A DNA stretch of 64,000 nucleotides from Mycobacterium gallinarum (GCF_010726765.1 NZ_AP022601.1:744001-808000); one strand, 5' to 3'. Counted from the stretch's first letter, positions 51,154 through 60,814 are shown. Translations and numbers: made by a program. Notes: generated from the letters alone by a model not told the origin.

Positions 51154-51527
51154 AGCGATGGTCGTTCTGGCTTGCGTTTGCGGCCGCCACCCTGCTGATC
51201 GCCGGGGTCGTCTCGTACTTCGCGAGTTCCAGCCCCGACGGGTTGGACTCAGCGACGCTGCGTGGCTGCCAGGTCGTCGAAACCGCGGCCGGCGACGAGT
51301 TCACCGGTGATTGCATCGCACAACACGCCGACGAGCACGCGCTGGCCACCTCGCCCCTGGCCGACTACTCGATCGGCGGACAGGACGGCACCGGCGGGAT
51401 CGCGGGCATCATCGGCGTCATGGTCACAGTCGTCGTGGCGGGGTCGGCGTTCTGGCTCATTGCACGGACCCGGCGGGCTGTCGAAACCGGCCCGAGCCGA
51501 CGGTCTGCCGGCGACGAGCAGTCCTAA
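51150..51527 (+). CDS. cbiN: PDGLE-domain component of the cobalt/nickel ECF transporter (CbiN-like)
   Basis: 125 residues, GTG start overlapping the cbiM stop. One membrane helix at each end (about residues 5-24 and 82-104) and the family motif SSPDGLDSATL at residues 28-36, matching the PDGLE domain that replaces CbiN in many actinobacteria. The loop between holds ADEHALATSPLADYSIGG. It helps CbiM load metal. Four bases before cbiQ. Confidence 0.85.
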   Translation: MKRWSFWLAFAAATLLIAGVVSYFASSSPDGLDSATLRGCQVVETAAGDEFTGDCIAQHADEHALATSPLADYSIGGQDGTGGIAGIIGVMVTVVVAGSAFWLIARTRRAVETGPSRRSAGDEQS

Positions 51528-51530
51528 CGC

Positions 51531-52304
51531 ATGGGTGCAGGCGCGCATCCGCTGTATCGCCACGACGAGTCGGCCGTACACCGGACACCGGCCGAGGTGA
51601 AGATCGTCTGCCTGCTGGTGTTCGTGCTCGCCGTCGTCGCCACGCCCCGGGAAATGTTCTGGCCGTTTGCGATCTATGCCGCGATCATCGTCGCGACGTG
51701 GCGTCTCGCGCGGATACCGCTGCGGTGGGTGTTGCCGCGCATGCTGATCGAGGCACCGTTTCTGGTGCTCGCCGTCCTTTTGCCGTTCGCCGAGGGTGGG
51801 CAGCGCATCGATGTTGCGGGACTGCAGCTTTCGGTAGCCGGACTGTGGGCGGCGTGGGGCATCGTCGTCAAGGGCACACTCGGTGTCGCGGCCGCGTTGA
51901 CCCTCGCTGCCACCACATCCGCAACCGAGCTACCCGCCGCGCTGAGCCGGCTGGCTGTTCCCGCGGTGGTGACATCGGTGCTGGTGCTGATGATCCGTTA
52001 CATCGACCTGCTCGCGGCCGAGGTGAGCCGTATGCGGATGGCCAGGATCGCGCGCGGTGACTCGCCGCGGGCACTGCATCAGGCGCGTGCGATCGCGACT
52101 GGCATCGGAGCGTTGTTCCTGCGCTCCTACGAACGCGGCGAGCGGGTGTACGCCGCGATGCTGTCACGTGGATTCGATGGTAGGGCACCGGATCTCGCGG
52201 TGATCGGTGCCCCGCCGAGGGCTATGGCGTCCCAGTGGATGGTGGCGATGCTGCCGGCTGCCGCCGCGGTCGTCGTATCGGTAGCGGCGTGGGTGACGCA
52301 GTGA
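51531..52304 (+). CDS. cbiQ: ECF transporter T component CbiQ
   Basis: 257 residues. Integral membrane protein with four to six helices, e.g. VKIVCLLVFVLAVVATPREMFW and VTSVLVLMIRYIDLLAAEVSRMRMAR. The two ARG/ARP-type coupling segments that touch the ATPase appear as RMRMARIARGD and AAMLSRGFDGR near residues 165 and 210. It connects metal-binding CbiM to the ATPase CbiO. Overlaps cbiO by GTGA. Confidence 0.88.
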   Translation: MGAGAHPLYRHDESAVHRTPAEVKIVCLLVFVLAVVATPREMFWPFAIYAAIIVATWRLARIPLRWVLPRMLIEAPFLVLAVLLPFAEGGQRIDVAGLQLSVAGLWAAWGIVVKGTLGVAAALTLAATTSATELPAALSRLAVPAVVTSVLVLMIRYIDLLAAEVSRMRMARIARGDSPRALHQARAIATGIGALFLRSYERGERVYAAMLSRGFDGRAPDLAVIGAPPRAMASQWMVAMLPAAAAVVVSVAAWVTQ

Positions 52305-53035
52305 GCGCGATCCGCGTCGAGGCGCTGCGCCATGTCTATCCGGACGGACATGTGGCCCTCGACGGCGTCGACCTCGAGGTGGCCGATGGCGAGCGGGTCG
52401 CGGTGCTCGGCCCCAACGGGGCGGGCAAGACGACGTTGATGTTGCATCTCAACGGTGTCCTGACCGCGACCACCGGGTCGGTGCAGATCAGCGGAATCCC
52501 GCTGAACCGCAAGAGCCTTCACGACATCCGCAGGCGCGTTGGCCTGGTCTTCCAGGATCCCGACGACCAGTTGTTCATGCCGACGGTCGCGCAGGACGTC
52601 GCATTCGGTCCGGCGAATTTCGGGCTGCGCGGTGAGGAGCTCGCCGCGCGGGTGGCAAGCGCGCTGGAGGTCGTGTCGATGACCGAAGACGCTGGCCGCA
52701 GTCCTACCCATCTGTCGGCGGGGCAGCGGCGCAGGGCCGCATTGGCCACCGTGCTGGCCTGCCAGCCGGACATTCTCGTGCTCGACGAGCCCTCGGCGAA
52801 CCTGGATCCGGTCGCGCGGCGCGAACTGGCCGAGACGCTCTCGGGGCTGAACGCCACCATGTTGATCGTCACCCATGACCTGCCCTATGCGGCTCAGCTG
52901 TGCGACCGGGCCGTGGTGATGGACGGCGGCTCCATCGTCGCGGACGGCGCGATCACCGACATTCTGTCCGATTCGGAATTGCTTGCCGCGCATCGCCTCG
53001 AGCTGCCGTGGGGCTTCTCGGTCAAAGGTCGTTGA
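52301..53035 (+). CDS. cbiO: ECF transporter ATPase CbiO
   Basis: 244 residues from a GTG. ABC ATPase: Walker A GPNGAGKTTLM, Q-loop LVFQDPDDQLFMPTVAQDVAFGP, signature LSAGQRRRAALATVLACQP with Walker B LVLDEPSANLDP, and switch His in IVTHDLPYA. A single ATPase gene means a CbiO homodimer. It powers metal uptake with CbiM/N/Q; given cobO, cobB, cysG and cobQ in this window, cobalt for B12 is the likeliest load, but nickel cannot be excluded. Confidence 0.92.
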   Translation: MSAIRVEALRHVYPDGHVALDGVDLEVADGERVAVLGPNGAGKTTLMLHLNGVLTATTGSVQISGIPLNRKSLHDIRRRVGLVFQDPDDQLFMPTVAQDVAFGPANFGLRGEELAARVASALEVVSMTEDAGRSPTHLSAGQRRRAALATVLACQPDILVLDEPSANLDPVARRELAETLSGLNATMLIVTHDLPYAAQLCDRAVVMDGGSIVADGAITDILSDSELLAAHRLELPWGFSVKGR

Positions 53036-53068
53036 GACCACCGAGCATGGACTCACGCAGGACGCGGC

Positions 53069-53917
53069 TCAAAGCCCGAGCCGCTCCAACGCATCGTCGA
53101 ACTCCTCGAGCGCGACCTTCTCGCTCTTGCCTTCGGCGATCGCCTGCTCGTAGATCGAGTACATCCGGGGGCCGTGGGCTGCGAAGCGCGCCGACCACGC
53201 CTGCGCATCACGTCGCCAGTAGCCGACGACGTCCAATTGATCAGCGGTCCAACCGTACTCGTGGCGCAGCAGTTTGCGGATTTTGCGCGCCTCGGACGCC
53301 TCACCTGCGAACCAGCAGTATCCTGGGCCGATCGCCGGGCAGTTGCGCGCAACCAGGCGCGCCAAAGCGCTGTCCGCCACACCGTTTCCGGTGCCGACGG
53401 AGCTGACGAGCCGCACCGTGGCGTGCTTGGGCAGGTAGTCGAGGTCGTCCTCGTCGGGCACCTCCACGATCGCGACCGTGTTGCTGTGCGCGGGCTGTTC
53501 GATCAGCCGCGCGAGCGCGGGCAATCCCGCAAGGTCGGCGACGAGGACGTGGCGATCGGCATCACGTGGGGGCCGGAACCGGGATTTGGCGTGGGCGAGT
53601 TCGACACGGTCTCCGGGCGCGGCGCCGGTCGCCCACCGCATTCCCGCCGCCGCACCACCGCGGGCGGTGCGATCACCGACGTGCAGGACGACGTCAACGG
53701 TGACGCGGCAGGCCGACGGGTCGTGCTCCCGGACGGAGTAGGTCCGGGCCGCCTGACCGTCATCATCGTTGGTGCCGAAGTAGATTCCGAGCGCGGTGTC
53801 CCCGAACCGCGGCAGCTGCAGGAGGCTCAGCTCGGGGGCATGAATGACCACTCGCTGCATATTCCGGCCCAACGGTGCCGACTGCACCACCGAGCCCGCC
53901 ACCACGGGGGCGGTCAA
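53069..53917 (-). CDS. siderophore-interacting protein (flavin ferric-siderophore reductase type)
   Basis: 282 residues. FAD-binding part has YFGTNDDDGQAARTYSVREHD (RxYS motif of this family) and WATGAAPGDRVELAHAKS; the C-terminal part has VLVADLAGLPALARLIEQ and WFAGEASEARKIRKLLRHEYGW, typical of ViuB/SIP proteins. Such proteins reduce Fe(III)-siderophores in the cytosol. A TTG start at 53917 overlaps the mtr stop (TTGA), the third member of a coupled set. A GTG a few codons in could also serve. Confidence 0.85.
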   Translation of the reverse strand: MTAPVVAGSVVQSAPLGRNMQRVVIHAPELSLLQLPRFGDTALGIYFGTNDDDGQAARTYSVREHDPSACRVTVDVVLHVGDRTARGGAAAGMRWATGAAPGDRVELAHAKSRFRPPRDADRHVLVADLAGLPALARLIEQPAHSNTVAIVEVPDEDDLDYLPKHATVRLVSSVGTGNGVADSALARLVARNCPAIGPGYCWFAGEASEARKIRKLLRHEYGWTADQLDVVGYWRRDAQAWSARFAAHGPRMYSIYEQAIAEGKSEKVALEEFDDALERLGL

Positions 53918-55329
53918 TGGCGCTTGGACGGCGGCCAGGGCGGTTCGCCGCAGAGCGCCAGCAGCGCATTCTCGATCACTTCGGGCAGCGCGGGATGGAT
54001 CCAGTACTGGCCGCGCGCCATGTCCTGTGCCGCCAGGTCGAAGTTCATCGCCTGGATCAACGGCTGAATCAGCGACGACGCCTGGTGTCCCATGATGTGC
54101 GCGCCGAGTATCAGGCCGCTGTCGTCATCGACGATGATCTTGGCGATCCCCGTCGTATCCTCCATGGCCCAGCCGTACGCGACGTCGGCGTAGTCCTGGA
54201 TCTTGACCCTGATATTCAAACCTTTTGCCCGCGCTTGGTTTTCAGTCAGCCCTACGCTCGCGATCTGCGGGTCGGTGAAGACAGCCGAGGGCACATTGCG
54301 ATGGTCGGACGGCATGAGCGCATCGGTGTCGTCCCAGTCCTGCAGGAGATTGTGTTTCACGCGGCGCGCCTCATGATTGGCCACATGCTTGAGCTGATAG
54401 TCCGACGACACGTCGCCGAGTGCGAACACATTGCGCGCAGTGGTGCGCTGGAACTCGTCGACGACGACCTGTCCATTGGCATTGACCTTGACACCGGCCA
54501 GTTCGGCGTCGAGCCGATCGCCGTTGGGAACGCGGCCAGTGGCGACGAGCAGCGCGTCGCCCCGCACCTTCGAGCCGTCTGTGCAGGTGACCTCGACACC
54601 GCCGCCGACGTTGTGCGCGTCGGCCAGCTCGTGGTGATTGCGGATCTCCCATTTCCTCGACGCGATGTCGGTGAACCGCATGGCGATGTCGTCGTCGTGG
54701 CCGCGCAGTAGGGTGCTGCCGCGGATCATCAGCGTCACGTGGCTGCCGAGCGCCGAGAAGATATGGGCGAACTCGCAGGCGATGAAACCACCGCCGATGA
54801 TGATCAAGTGCTCGGGCACGTCCGCGATGCGCATGATGGTGTCGCTGGTGTGATAGCTCACCCCGCACGCCGTGACGGCGTCGGGCGCGATGGCTCTGGA
54901 GCCCGCCGCGATCACCACCTGGTCGGCGGTGAATTCGTCGCCGTCGTCGGTGCGCAAGGCGTAGCGGCCGTCGGGCTTCGTTTTCGCGAAACGCGCGTGG
55001 CTACCGAAGACCTCGACGTTCGGTGAGGACCGCCGATAGTTCTCGCCGCCGTCTGCGATCGGATCGATGCGGCCGAACACTCGGGACACGATGTCCGGCC
55101 AGCGCACCCCGTCGAGATGGGCGTCGATGCCGTAACGTGATGACTCCCTTACCTCTTGGGCGACCCCGGCGGCGTAGACGAACATCTTGGTCGGGATGCA
55201 GCCAACGTTGAGGCACGTCCCGCCGAACACACCCTGTTCGCAGATCGCCACCCGTCGGTCGTGGTAGCGCTCATCGAGGATCGAGTTGCCCGAACCGGTT
55301 CCGATGATTGCGATGTCGAAGTGAGTCAT
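53914..55329 (-). CDS. mtr: mycothione reductase
   Basis: 471 residues. Flavoprotein disulfide reductase: HFDIAIIGTGSGNSILDERY (FAD), redox pair Cys39/Cys44 in GGTCLNVGCIPTK, NADPH motif IIIGGGFIACEFAHIFSALGS, the second FAD motif NVFALGDVSSDYQLKHVANHEARR, and the C-terminal catalytic HPALPEVIENALLAL. The GTGSGNS variant is diagnostic for mycothione reductase. It reduces mycothione to mycothiol with NADPH. It lies in a tight operon: the hydrolase stop overlaps its ATG (TCAT read on the plus strand), and it overlaps SIP. Confidence 0.96.
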   Translation of the reverse strand: MTHFDIAIIGTGSGNSILDERYHDRRVAICEQGVFGGTCLNVGCIPTKMFVYAAGVAQEVRESSRYGIDAHLDGVRWPDIVSRVFGRIDPIADGGENYRRSSPNVEVFGSHARFAKTKPDGRYALRTDDGDEFTADQVVIAAGSRAIAPDAVTACGVSYHTSDTIMRIADVPEHLIIIGGGFIACEFAHIFSALGSHVTLMIRGSTLLRGHDDDIAMRFTDIASRKWEIRNHHELADAHNVGGGVEVTCTDGSKVRGDALLVATGRVPNGDRLDAELAGVKVNANGQVVVDEFQRTTARNVFALGDVSSDYQLKHVANHEARRVKHNLLQDWDDTDALMPSDHRNVPSAVFTDPQIASVGLTENQARAKGLNIRVKIQDYADVAYGWAMEDTTGIAKIIVDDDSGLILGAHIMGHQASSLIQPLIQAMNFDLAAQDMARGQYWIHPALPEVIENALLALCGEPPWPPSKRH

Positions 55330-56339
55330 CGGGTCACCCCTCGGTCGGGTTGCGTCGTCGAACCCGCAACGTGAGCGTCGAGCCAGCGGTCCAATTCGTC
55401 GTAGGCGGCCTGGCGCGCCTCGGGAACGGACAGGAACACGTCGTGCTTGGCGTCGGTGATCGGCACGACGGTGCTCCGGTTGCCGATGCAGCCGGCCCAG
55501 CGGGCGATCTGATGTACGTCGAGCACGGCGTCACCGCGCTGGATGACGTCCGGGTCGGACACCTCGCGCACGCTGCGATCGGAGCGCAGGATCAGGTTGG
55601 GCACACCGACGTCGAGCCCGCGGTGCAGTTTGGCGTGGCCGCGCCGGATCGCGTGAATCCAGCCGAACGTCACCGGAAATCCGCCGATGGGCTTCCATCT
55701 GAGGTCGTAGTCGAATTCGCCCGAGTAGTCGCGGTGCAGCGTCGAGCCGTACCCGCCCTCGGGGACCGGCGCGCGCACCACGGTCTTCTTTCGAACTCGG
55801 GACAGCGCCGCGATTGCCGCGCCGGTGGGAGCCGCGCGCAGGAATGCCGGACCCTGCAGATCCAGCCAGGGGCTGTTCAGCACCAACCCGGCGACGCGGT
55901 TGCGCTGCGTCATTCCGTTACTGCGCAGGCGGTCCAGGAACAACGACACGATGAGCCCGCCCGCGGAGTGCCCGTAAACGAGCACATCGGCCGACGTCTC
56001 GGCGTTGATCACGCCCAACGCGCGGATCAGTTCCTTGTCGTAGCGGGCCAGGTCGGTGGTGAAGTGAGGTGTCTGGCCCTCCCGCCACGATCGCCCGCAT
56101 TTGTGCAGATCCAGCGCGTAGAACGCAAACCCGCGATCGGCCAGGTGATCCGCCAGTTCGGTGTGGAAGAAATAGTCGGTGAAACCGTGTACCACCAGCA
56201 CGGCACGGGTGGCCGACGGGTTGACGTCGCCGCGGCGCACCAGCGTGGCGGCCAGCAGCCCTTCTCCGTCGGGGTCGGGCCCCAACTCGAACGTCTGTTG
56301 CCGGTAGCCAGCCAGCACATCCGCCGTCCACTCGGTCAC
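55326..56339 (-). CDS. alpha/beta hydrolase, monoacylglycerol-lipase-like
   Basis: 337 residues; GTG start with TAAGCT (56347-56352, minus strand) seven bases before, which fits a leaderless mRNA. VLVVHGFTDYFFHTELADHLADRG is the oxyanion loop region, the nucleophile elbow is LVYGHSAGGLIVSLF (Ser near residue 124), and DAKHDVFLS supplies His near the C-terminus. By position it equals Rv2854 of M. tuberculosis, which also precedes mtr. Serine esterase or lipase; substrate unknown. Confidence 0.85.
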   Translation of the reverse strand: MTEWTADVLAGYRQQTFELGPDPDGEGLLAATLVRRGDVNPSATRAVLVVHGFTDYFFHTELADHLADRGFAFYALDLHKCGRSWREGQTPHFTTDLARYDKELIRALGVINAETSADVLVYGHSAGGLIVSLFLDRLRSNGMTQRNRVAGLVLNSPWLDLQGPAFLRAAPTGAAIAALSRVRKKTVVRAPVPEGGYGSTLHRDYSGEFDYDLRWKPIGGFPVTFGWIHAIRRGHAKLHRGLDVGVPNLILRSDRSVREVSDPDVIQRGDAVLDVHQIARWAGCIGNRSTVVPITDAKHDVFLSVPEARQAAYDELDRWLDAHVAGSTTQPDRGVTR

Positions 56340-56442
56340 CCAGATGAGCTTAGTCGCGGCTCGCGGCCCACCTGGGGCGACGGCCAGAGATGGCCGCGGC
56401 TAACCTGAAATCCGCCAAGCAGGACCAAACCGAGCACGGAGG

Positions 56443-56523
56443 ATGATCGATCGGGTGGCTGACCCGCAGGTAGCCGTGGACTCGGTGGTCGAGGACCATG
56501 TCGGGGCGGTGAGCGCCCGATGA
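56443..56523 (+). CDS. short ORF coupled to the GNAT gene (possible leader peptide)
   Basis: A 26-codon frame from ATG 56443, or 22 codons from GTG 56455, reads [21 protein letters not shown] and ends in TGA that overlaps the GNAT start (ATGA). GGAGG at 56438-56442 abuts the ATG, which is too close, but is 12 bases from the GTG, a usable distance. This is the only tie between the ribosome site and GNAT, which has none of its own. Whether the peptide has a function is unknown; translational coupling is the simplest reason. Chance cannot be excluded. Confidence 0.35.
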   Translation: MIDRVADPQVAVDSVVEDHVGAVSAR

Positions 56524-56966
56524 CGGTCGCGCTACGCCGAAGCTGGGCCAAGGATCTGGACGCCGCGACGCTCTACGAACTGTTGAAGTTGCGCGTCGAG
56601 GTCTTCGTCGTCGAACAGGCCACCCCGTACCCGGAACTGGACGGGCGCGACCTGCTCACCGAGACCCGCCACTTCTGGCTCGAAGGGGCCGACGGAGAGG
56701 TCATCTGCACACTGCGGCTGATGGAAGAACATCCCGGCGGCCAGAAGGGCTTTCGCATCGGCCGCGTCTGCACCAAGCGAGAGGCGCGCGGCCAGGGGCA
56801 CACCACCCGGCTGCTGCAGGCGGCCCTCGCCGAGGTCGGCGATTACCCGTGCCGCATCAACGCGCAGACCTACCTCGAAGAGATGTACGCCCACCACGGA
56901 TTCGTCCGCGACGGGGCCGAATTCCTCGACGACGGCATCCCGCACGTCCCCATGGTCAAGTCATGA
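56520..56966 (+). CDS. GNAT acetyltransferase, ElaA family
   Basis: 148 residues. [39 protein letters not shown] is the ElaA start; [26 protein letters not shown] holds the acetyl-CoA loop (R/Q-x-x-G-x-G/H form), and [23 protein letters not shown] is the conserved C-terminal motif. In M. tuberculosis the orthologue Rv2851c lies next to the chelatase as here. The substrate is unknown. Coupled to the chelatase by ATGA. The mqo gene that stands near here in M. tuberculosis is absent from this window. Confidence 0.87.
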   Translation: MTVALRRSWAKDLDAATLYELLKLRVEVFVVEQATPYPELDGRDLLTETRHFWLEGADGEVICTLRLMEEHPGGQKGFRIGRVCTKREARGQGHTTRLLQAALAEVGDYPCRINAQTYLEEMYAHHGFVRDGAEFLDDGIPHVPMVKS

Positions 56967-58786
56967 CGGTCTACCCCTTCAGCGCGATCGTCGGCCACGA
57001 CCGCCTGCGCCTGGCGCTGCTGCTGTGTGCGGTGCGCCCGGAGATCGGTGGCGTGCTGATCCGCGGCGAGAAAGGCACGGCGAAGTCGACAGCCGTGCGC
57101 GGCTTGGCCGCGGTGCTGGCTGCGGTGGACGGCGCCGCGCTGGTCGAATTGCCCATCGGGGCGACCGAGGACCGCGTCGTCGGCTCGATCGATCTGCAGA
57201 AGGTGCTGCGCGACGGTGAGCATGCGTTCTCGCCCGGGCTGCTGGCCCGTGCGCACGGCGGAGTTCTCTACGTCGACGAGGTCAATCTGCTGCACGACCA
57301 CCTCGTCGACGTGCTTCTCGACGCCGCCGCGATGGGGCGGGTGCACGTCGAGCGCGACGGCGTCTCGCACAGCCACGACGCGCGGTTCGTCCTTGTCGGG
57401 ACCATGAATCCCGAAGAGGGCGAACTACGTCCCCAGTTGCTCGACCGGTTCGGCCTGACCGTCGACGTGCACGCCTCCCGTGATGTCGATGTACGGGTCG
57501 AAGTCGTCCGGCAACGGATGGCTTTCGAGGCCGACCCGGCCGGGTTCGCCGAACGCTACGCCGAGGCCGACGCCGAACTAGTCGGCCGCATTGCCGCGGC
57601 GCGCGCCAGGTTGAGCTCGGTGAGCTTGCCGGACAGCGAGTTACGACGTATCGCGGCCCTCTGCGCGGCGTTCGACGTCGACGGTATGCGCGCCGATCTG
57701 GTGGTGGCCAGGACGGCGGTTGCGCACGCCGCGTGGCGCGGTGCCGACACGGTTGCCGAGGAGGACATCCGGGTAGCGGCTGAACTCGCCTTGCCGCACC
57801 GGCGGCGTCGCGACCCGTTCGACGATCCCGGTCTGGATCCCGGACAGCTCGATGAAGCGATGCAACAGGCGGGGGAGTCTGCCGACCCTGAGCCGGAGCC
57901 CGACCCGCCCGGTGGCGGCGAAACCTCGCCCAATGAGTCATCAGATCAGGCTGCGCCACAGGGAAATTCGAGCTCATCCACGCGACCCAGCGCACCGCCG
58001 TCCGCGGTGTTCCGCACGCGGACGCTCGTCGTTCCCGGCGTGGGGGACGGGGCGCCTGGACGCAGATCCCGGGCACGCAACCGGGCCGGAACCGTCATCT
58101 CGTCGACCACCCGCGCAAACGAGGGACACGGACTGCACGTGTTCGGGACGCTGCTCGCCGCGGCCGAACACCAGCGGGTGCCCGGGCGTGCGCGGCCGAC
58201 GGTGGACGATGTGCGGCACGCCGTTCGGGAAGGGCGAGAAGGCAATCTGGTGATCTTCGTCGTGGACGCGTCGGGATCGATGGCCGCCCGCGACCGGATG
58301 TCGGCGGTCAGCGGCGCCGCTCTGTCGCTGTTGCGCGACGCGTATCAGCGGCGCGACAAGGTCGCCGTCATCACGTTCCGCCAGACCGATGCCCGGCTGC
58401 TGCTGCCGCCGACGTCGTCGGTGCACATCGCGAGCCGCCGGCTGGCCCGTTTCGACACCGGCGGCAAAACTCCATTGGCGCAAGGCCTACTGGCCGCGCG
58501 TGACGTGGTGGTCCGGGAGAAGGCACGCGACCGGGCACGCCGCAGTTTGGTGGTGGTGCTGACCGACGGCCGAGCCACCGGCGGTCCTGATCCGCTTGGG
58601 CGCGCACGGGAGGCGGCCGCTCGGCTGGTGGCCGAAGGTGCGACCGCCGTGGTGGTCGACTGCGAGACTTCCTATGTGCGATTGGGTCTGGCCGAGCAAC
58701 TGGCCGGTTACCTGGGTGCTCCCGCGGTGCGGCTGGCGCACCTGCGCGCGGACAACCTCACCGACCTTGTTCGCACCGCCGCCTAG
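56963..58786 (+). CDS. magnesium/cobalt-chelatase-like AAA+ and von Willebrand A protein
   Basis: 607 residues (Rv2850c-like, which is about 629). N-terminal AAA+ (ChlI/BchI-like): Walker [36 protein letters not shown], Walker [17 protein letters not shown], sensor [21 protein letters not shown] proline/acid-rich linker (about residues 300-345: [10 protein letters not shown]) leads to the C-terminal vWA domain with MIDAS motif [14 protein letters not shown]. In mycobacteria this single ChlI-ChlD fusion is thought to pair with CobN for cobalt insertion into hydrogenobyrinic acid. CobN is not in this window. Followed by cobO after 37 bases. Confidence 0.88.
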   Translation: MTVYPFSAIVGHDRLRLALLLCAVRPEIGGVLIRGEKGTAKSTAVRGLAAVLAAVDGAALVELPIGATEDRVVGSIDLQKVLRDGEHAFSPGLLARAHGGVLYVDEVNLLHDHLVDVLLDAAAMGRVHVERDGVSHSHDARFVLVGTMNPEEGELRPQLLDRFGLTVDVHASRDVDVRVEVVRQRMAFEADPAGFAERYAEADAELVGRIAAARARLSSVSLPDSELRRIAALCAAFDVDGMRADLVVARTAVAHAAWRGADTVAEEDIRVAAELALPHRRRRDPFDDPGLDPGQLDEAMQQAGESADPEPEPDPPGGGETSPNESSDQAAPQGNSSSSTRPSAPPSAVFRTRTLVVPGVGDGAPGRRSRARNRAGTVISSTTRANEGHGLHVFGTLLAAAEHQRVPGRARPTVDDVRHAVREGREGNLVIFVVDASGSMAARDRMSAVSGAALSLLRDAYQRRDKVAVITFRQTDARLLLPPTSSVHIASRRLARFDTGGKTPLAQGLLAARDVVVREKARDRARRSLVVVLTDGRATGGPDPLGRAREAAARLVAEGATAVVVDCETSYVRLGLAEQLAGYLGAPAVRLAHLRADNLTDLVRTAA

Positions 58787-58823
58787 TTACGGGCCCACAA
58801 CGAAGTCAGGGGAGGGAGTACCC

Positions 58824-59438
58824 ATGCCTCAGGGTCAACCGGCCACCGTTCCCGAGGACGGGCTGACCACCCGCGCCCGGCGCAACGCTCCACTGCTCGC
58901 GGTGCACACCGGTACCGGCAAGGGCAAGTCGACCGCCGCGTTCGGGATGGCATTGCGGGCATGGAATCAGGGCTTTTCCGTGGCGGTGTTCCAGTTCGTC
59001 AAGAGCGCCAAGTGGAAGGTCGGCGAAGAGGCGGCCTTCGGCCAGCTGGGCCGGCTGCACGACGAGCACGGGGTCGGCGGCGCCGTCGAATGGCACAAGA
59101 TGGGTGCGGGCTGGTCGTGGTCGCGTAAGCACGGCAACGAGGACGATCACGCGGCCGCCGCGGCCGACGGCTGGGCAGAGATCACCCGCCGCCTCGCCGG
59201 GGAACGCCACGACTTCTACGTCCTCGACGAGTTCACCTATCCGCTGAAGTGGGGCTGGATCGACGTCGACGAGGTGATCGAGGTGCTGACGCGAAGACCC
59301 GGCACCCAGCATGTGGTCATCACCGGCCGCGACGCCCCGCAGAAACTGCTGGACGCCGCCGACCTCGTCACCGAGATGACCAAGGTCAAACATCCGATGG
59401 ACGCCGGCCGCAAGGGCCAAAAGGGCATCGAATGGTGA
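58824..59438 (+). CDS. cobO: cob(I)yrinic acid a,c-diamide adenosyltransferase
   Basis: 204 residues. The ATG follows GGGGAGGGAG. P-loop LLAVHTGTGKGKSTAAFGMALRA, substrate-region FQFVKSAKWKVGEEAAF, ADGWAEITRRLA and VLDEFTYPLKWGWID are CobA/CobO signatures. It attaches the 5'-deoxyadenosyl group to the cobalt of the corrin. It overlaps cobB by 7 bases. Confidence 0.95.
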   Translation: MPQGQPATVPEDGLTTRARRNAPLLAVHTGTGKGKSTAAFGMALRAWNQGFSVAVFQFVKSAKWKVGEEAAFGQLGRLHDEHGVGGAVEWHKMGAGWSWSRKHGNEDDHAAAAADGWAEITRRLAGERHDFYVLDEFTYPLKWGWIDVDEVIEVLTRRPGTQHVVITGRDAPQKLLDAADLVTEMTKVKHPMDAGRKGQKGIEW

Positions 59439-60814
59439 GTACCCCCGCCGTGGTGATCGCCGCCCCGGCATCCGGCGGTGGAAAGACTACTGTGGCAACG
59501 GGTTTGATGGGCGCCCTCCGGAAAGCGGGCCACTCCGTCGCCCCGTTCAAGGTCGGGCCGGACTTCATCGACCCCGGATACCACGCACTGGCAGCACAGC
59601 GCCCTGGCCGCAACCTCGACCCGGTGCTTGTCGGCGAACATCGCATCGGCCCGCTGTATCGGCATGGCAGCGCCGCGGCCGACATCGCGGTCGTCGAGGG
59701 CGTGATGGGCCTGTTCGACGGGCGGATCGCCGACGGCTTCACGGGTATCGCCGAAGGGTCCACCGCGCACGTGGCGGCCCTGCTCGGTGCGCCGGTGATC
59801 CTGGTGGTCGACGCGCGTGGCCAGAGCCACAGCGCCGCGGCACTGCTGCACGGCTTCTCGACGTTCGACTCGACGATCCGGGTCGCCGGCGTCATCCTCA
59901 ACCGTGTCGGGTCAACGCGCCACGAGGAGGTGCTGCGGCAGGCGTGCGAGCACGCCGGACTGACGGTCTTGGGCGCCATCCCCAGGGTCGACGAGTTATC
60001 CGTTCCGTCAAGACATCTCGGCCTCGTGACCGCCGTCGAGCACGGCATCCGGGCCCGTACCGCGGTGGAGGCGATGATCGGCCGTGTCGAACGTCACGTC
60101 GACTTGACGGCGATCACCGAGATCGCGGCCAGCCGAGTCGCCGACGAGCCCTGGGATCCCGCGGCAGGCGGTTCCGTCACGGAAGACGTGACGGTGGCGC
60201 TCGCCGCGGGCAAGGCGTTCAGCTTCGGTTACGCCGAGCACCGCGAACTGCTGCTGGGAACCGGCGCCGACGTCGTGGCATTCGACCCGCTGACCGAATC
60301 GCTGCCGCCGCGGACCGCCGCACTCGTCCTACCCGGCGGCTTCCCGGAACAATTCGGTACCGAACTGTCGGGCAATGAGGTTGTGCGGCAACAGATCAGG
60401 AGCCTCGCCGCATCCGGTGCACCGGTGCACGCCGAATGTGCCGGGCTGGCTTATCTGGTCAACGATCTCGACGGTCAGCCGATGTGCGGTGTGCTGTCCG
60501 GCTCGGCACGCTTCACCGACCGCCTGACGCTGGGTTACCGCAACGCCGTCGCGGTGGCCGAATCGCCGCTGTACGAAATCGGGGACCGTACTGTCGGTCA
60601 CGAATTCCACCGCACTGCAGTGGAATTCACCAAAGACTATGCACCAGCCTGGGTGTTCGGCGACCGCCCCGCCACACGGACCGAGGACGGTGCGGTAGAC
60701 GGCGGTGTGCACGCAAGCTACCTACATACCCATCCGGCCGCACACCCGCAAGCGGTATCGCGCTTCGTCGCCGCGGCGGAGTCGAGTTTCTACTCCAGCC
60801 ACCGCAACCTCTAA
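59432..60814 (+). CDS. cobB: cobyrinic/hydrogenobyrinic acid a,c-diamide synthase
   Basis: 460 residues from ATG 59432 (AAGGG eight bases before), overlapping cobO. N-terminal ATPase half: VIAAPASGGGKTTVATGLMGAL, FKVGPDFIDPGYH, IAVVEGVMGLFDG, LVVDARGQSHSAAALLHG. C-terminal glutaminase half: ALVLPGGFPEQFG, the nucleophile Cys in VHAECAGLAYL, and HASYLHTHPA with His. It amidates the a and c carboxyls. The TAA stop (60812-60814) is part of the -10 box for cysG. Confidence 0.95.
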   Translation: MVSTPAVVIAAPASGGGKTTVATGLMGALRKAGHSVAPFKVGPDFIDPGYHALAAQRPGRNLDPVLVGEHRIGPLYRHGSAAADIAVVEGVMGLFDGRIADGFTGIAEGSTAHVAALLGAPVILVVDARGQSHSAAALLHGFSTFDSTIRVAGVILNRVGSTRHEEVLRQACEHAGLTVLGAIPRVDELSVPSRHLGLVTAVEHGIRARTAVEAMIGRVERHVDLTAITEIAASRVADEPWDPAAGGSVTEDVTVALAAGKAFSFGYAEHRELLLGTGADVVAFDPLTESLPPRTAALVLPGGFPEQFGTELSGNEVVRQQIRSLAASGAPVHAECAGLAYLVNDLDGQPMCGVLSGSARFTDRLTLGYRNAVAVAESPLYEIGDRTVGHEFHRTAVEFTKDYAPAWVFGDRPATRTEDGAVDGGVHASYLHTHPAAHPQAVSRFVAAAESSFYSSHRNL

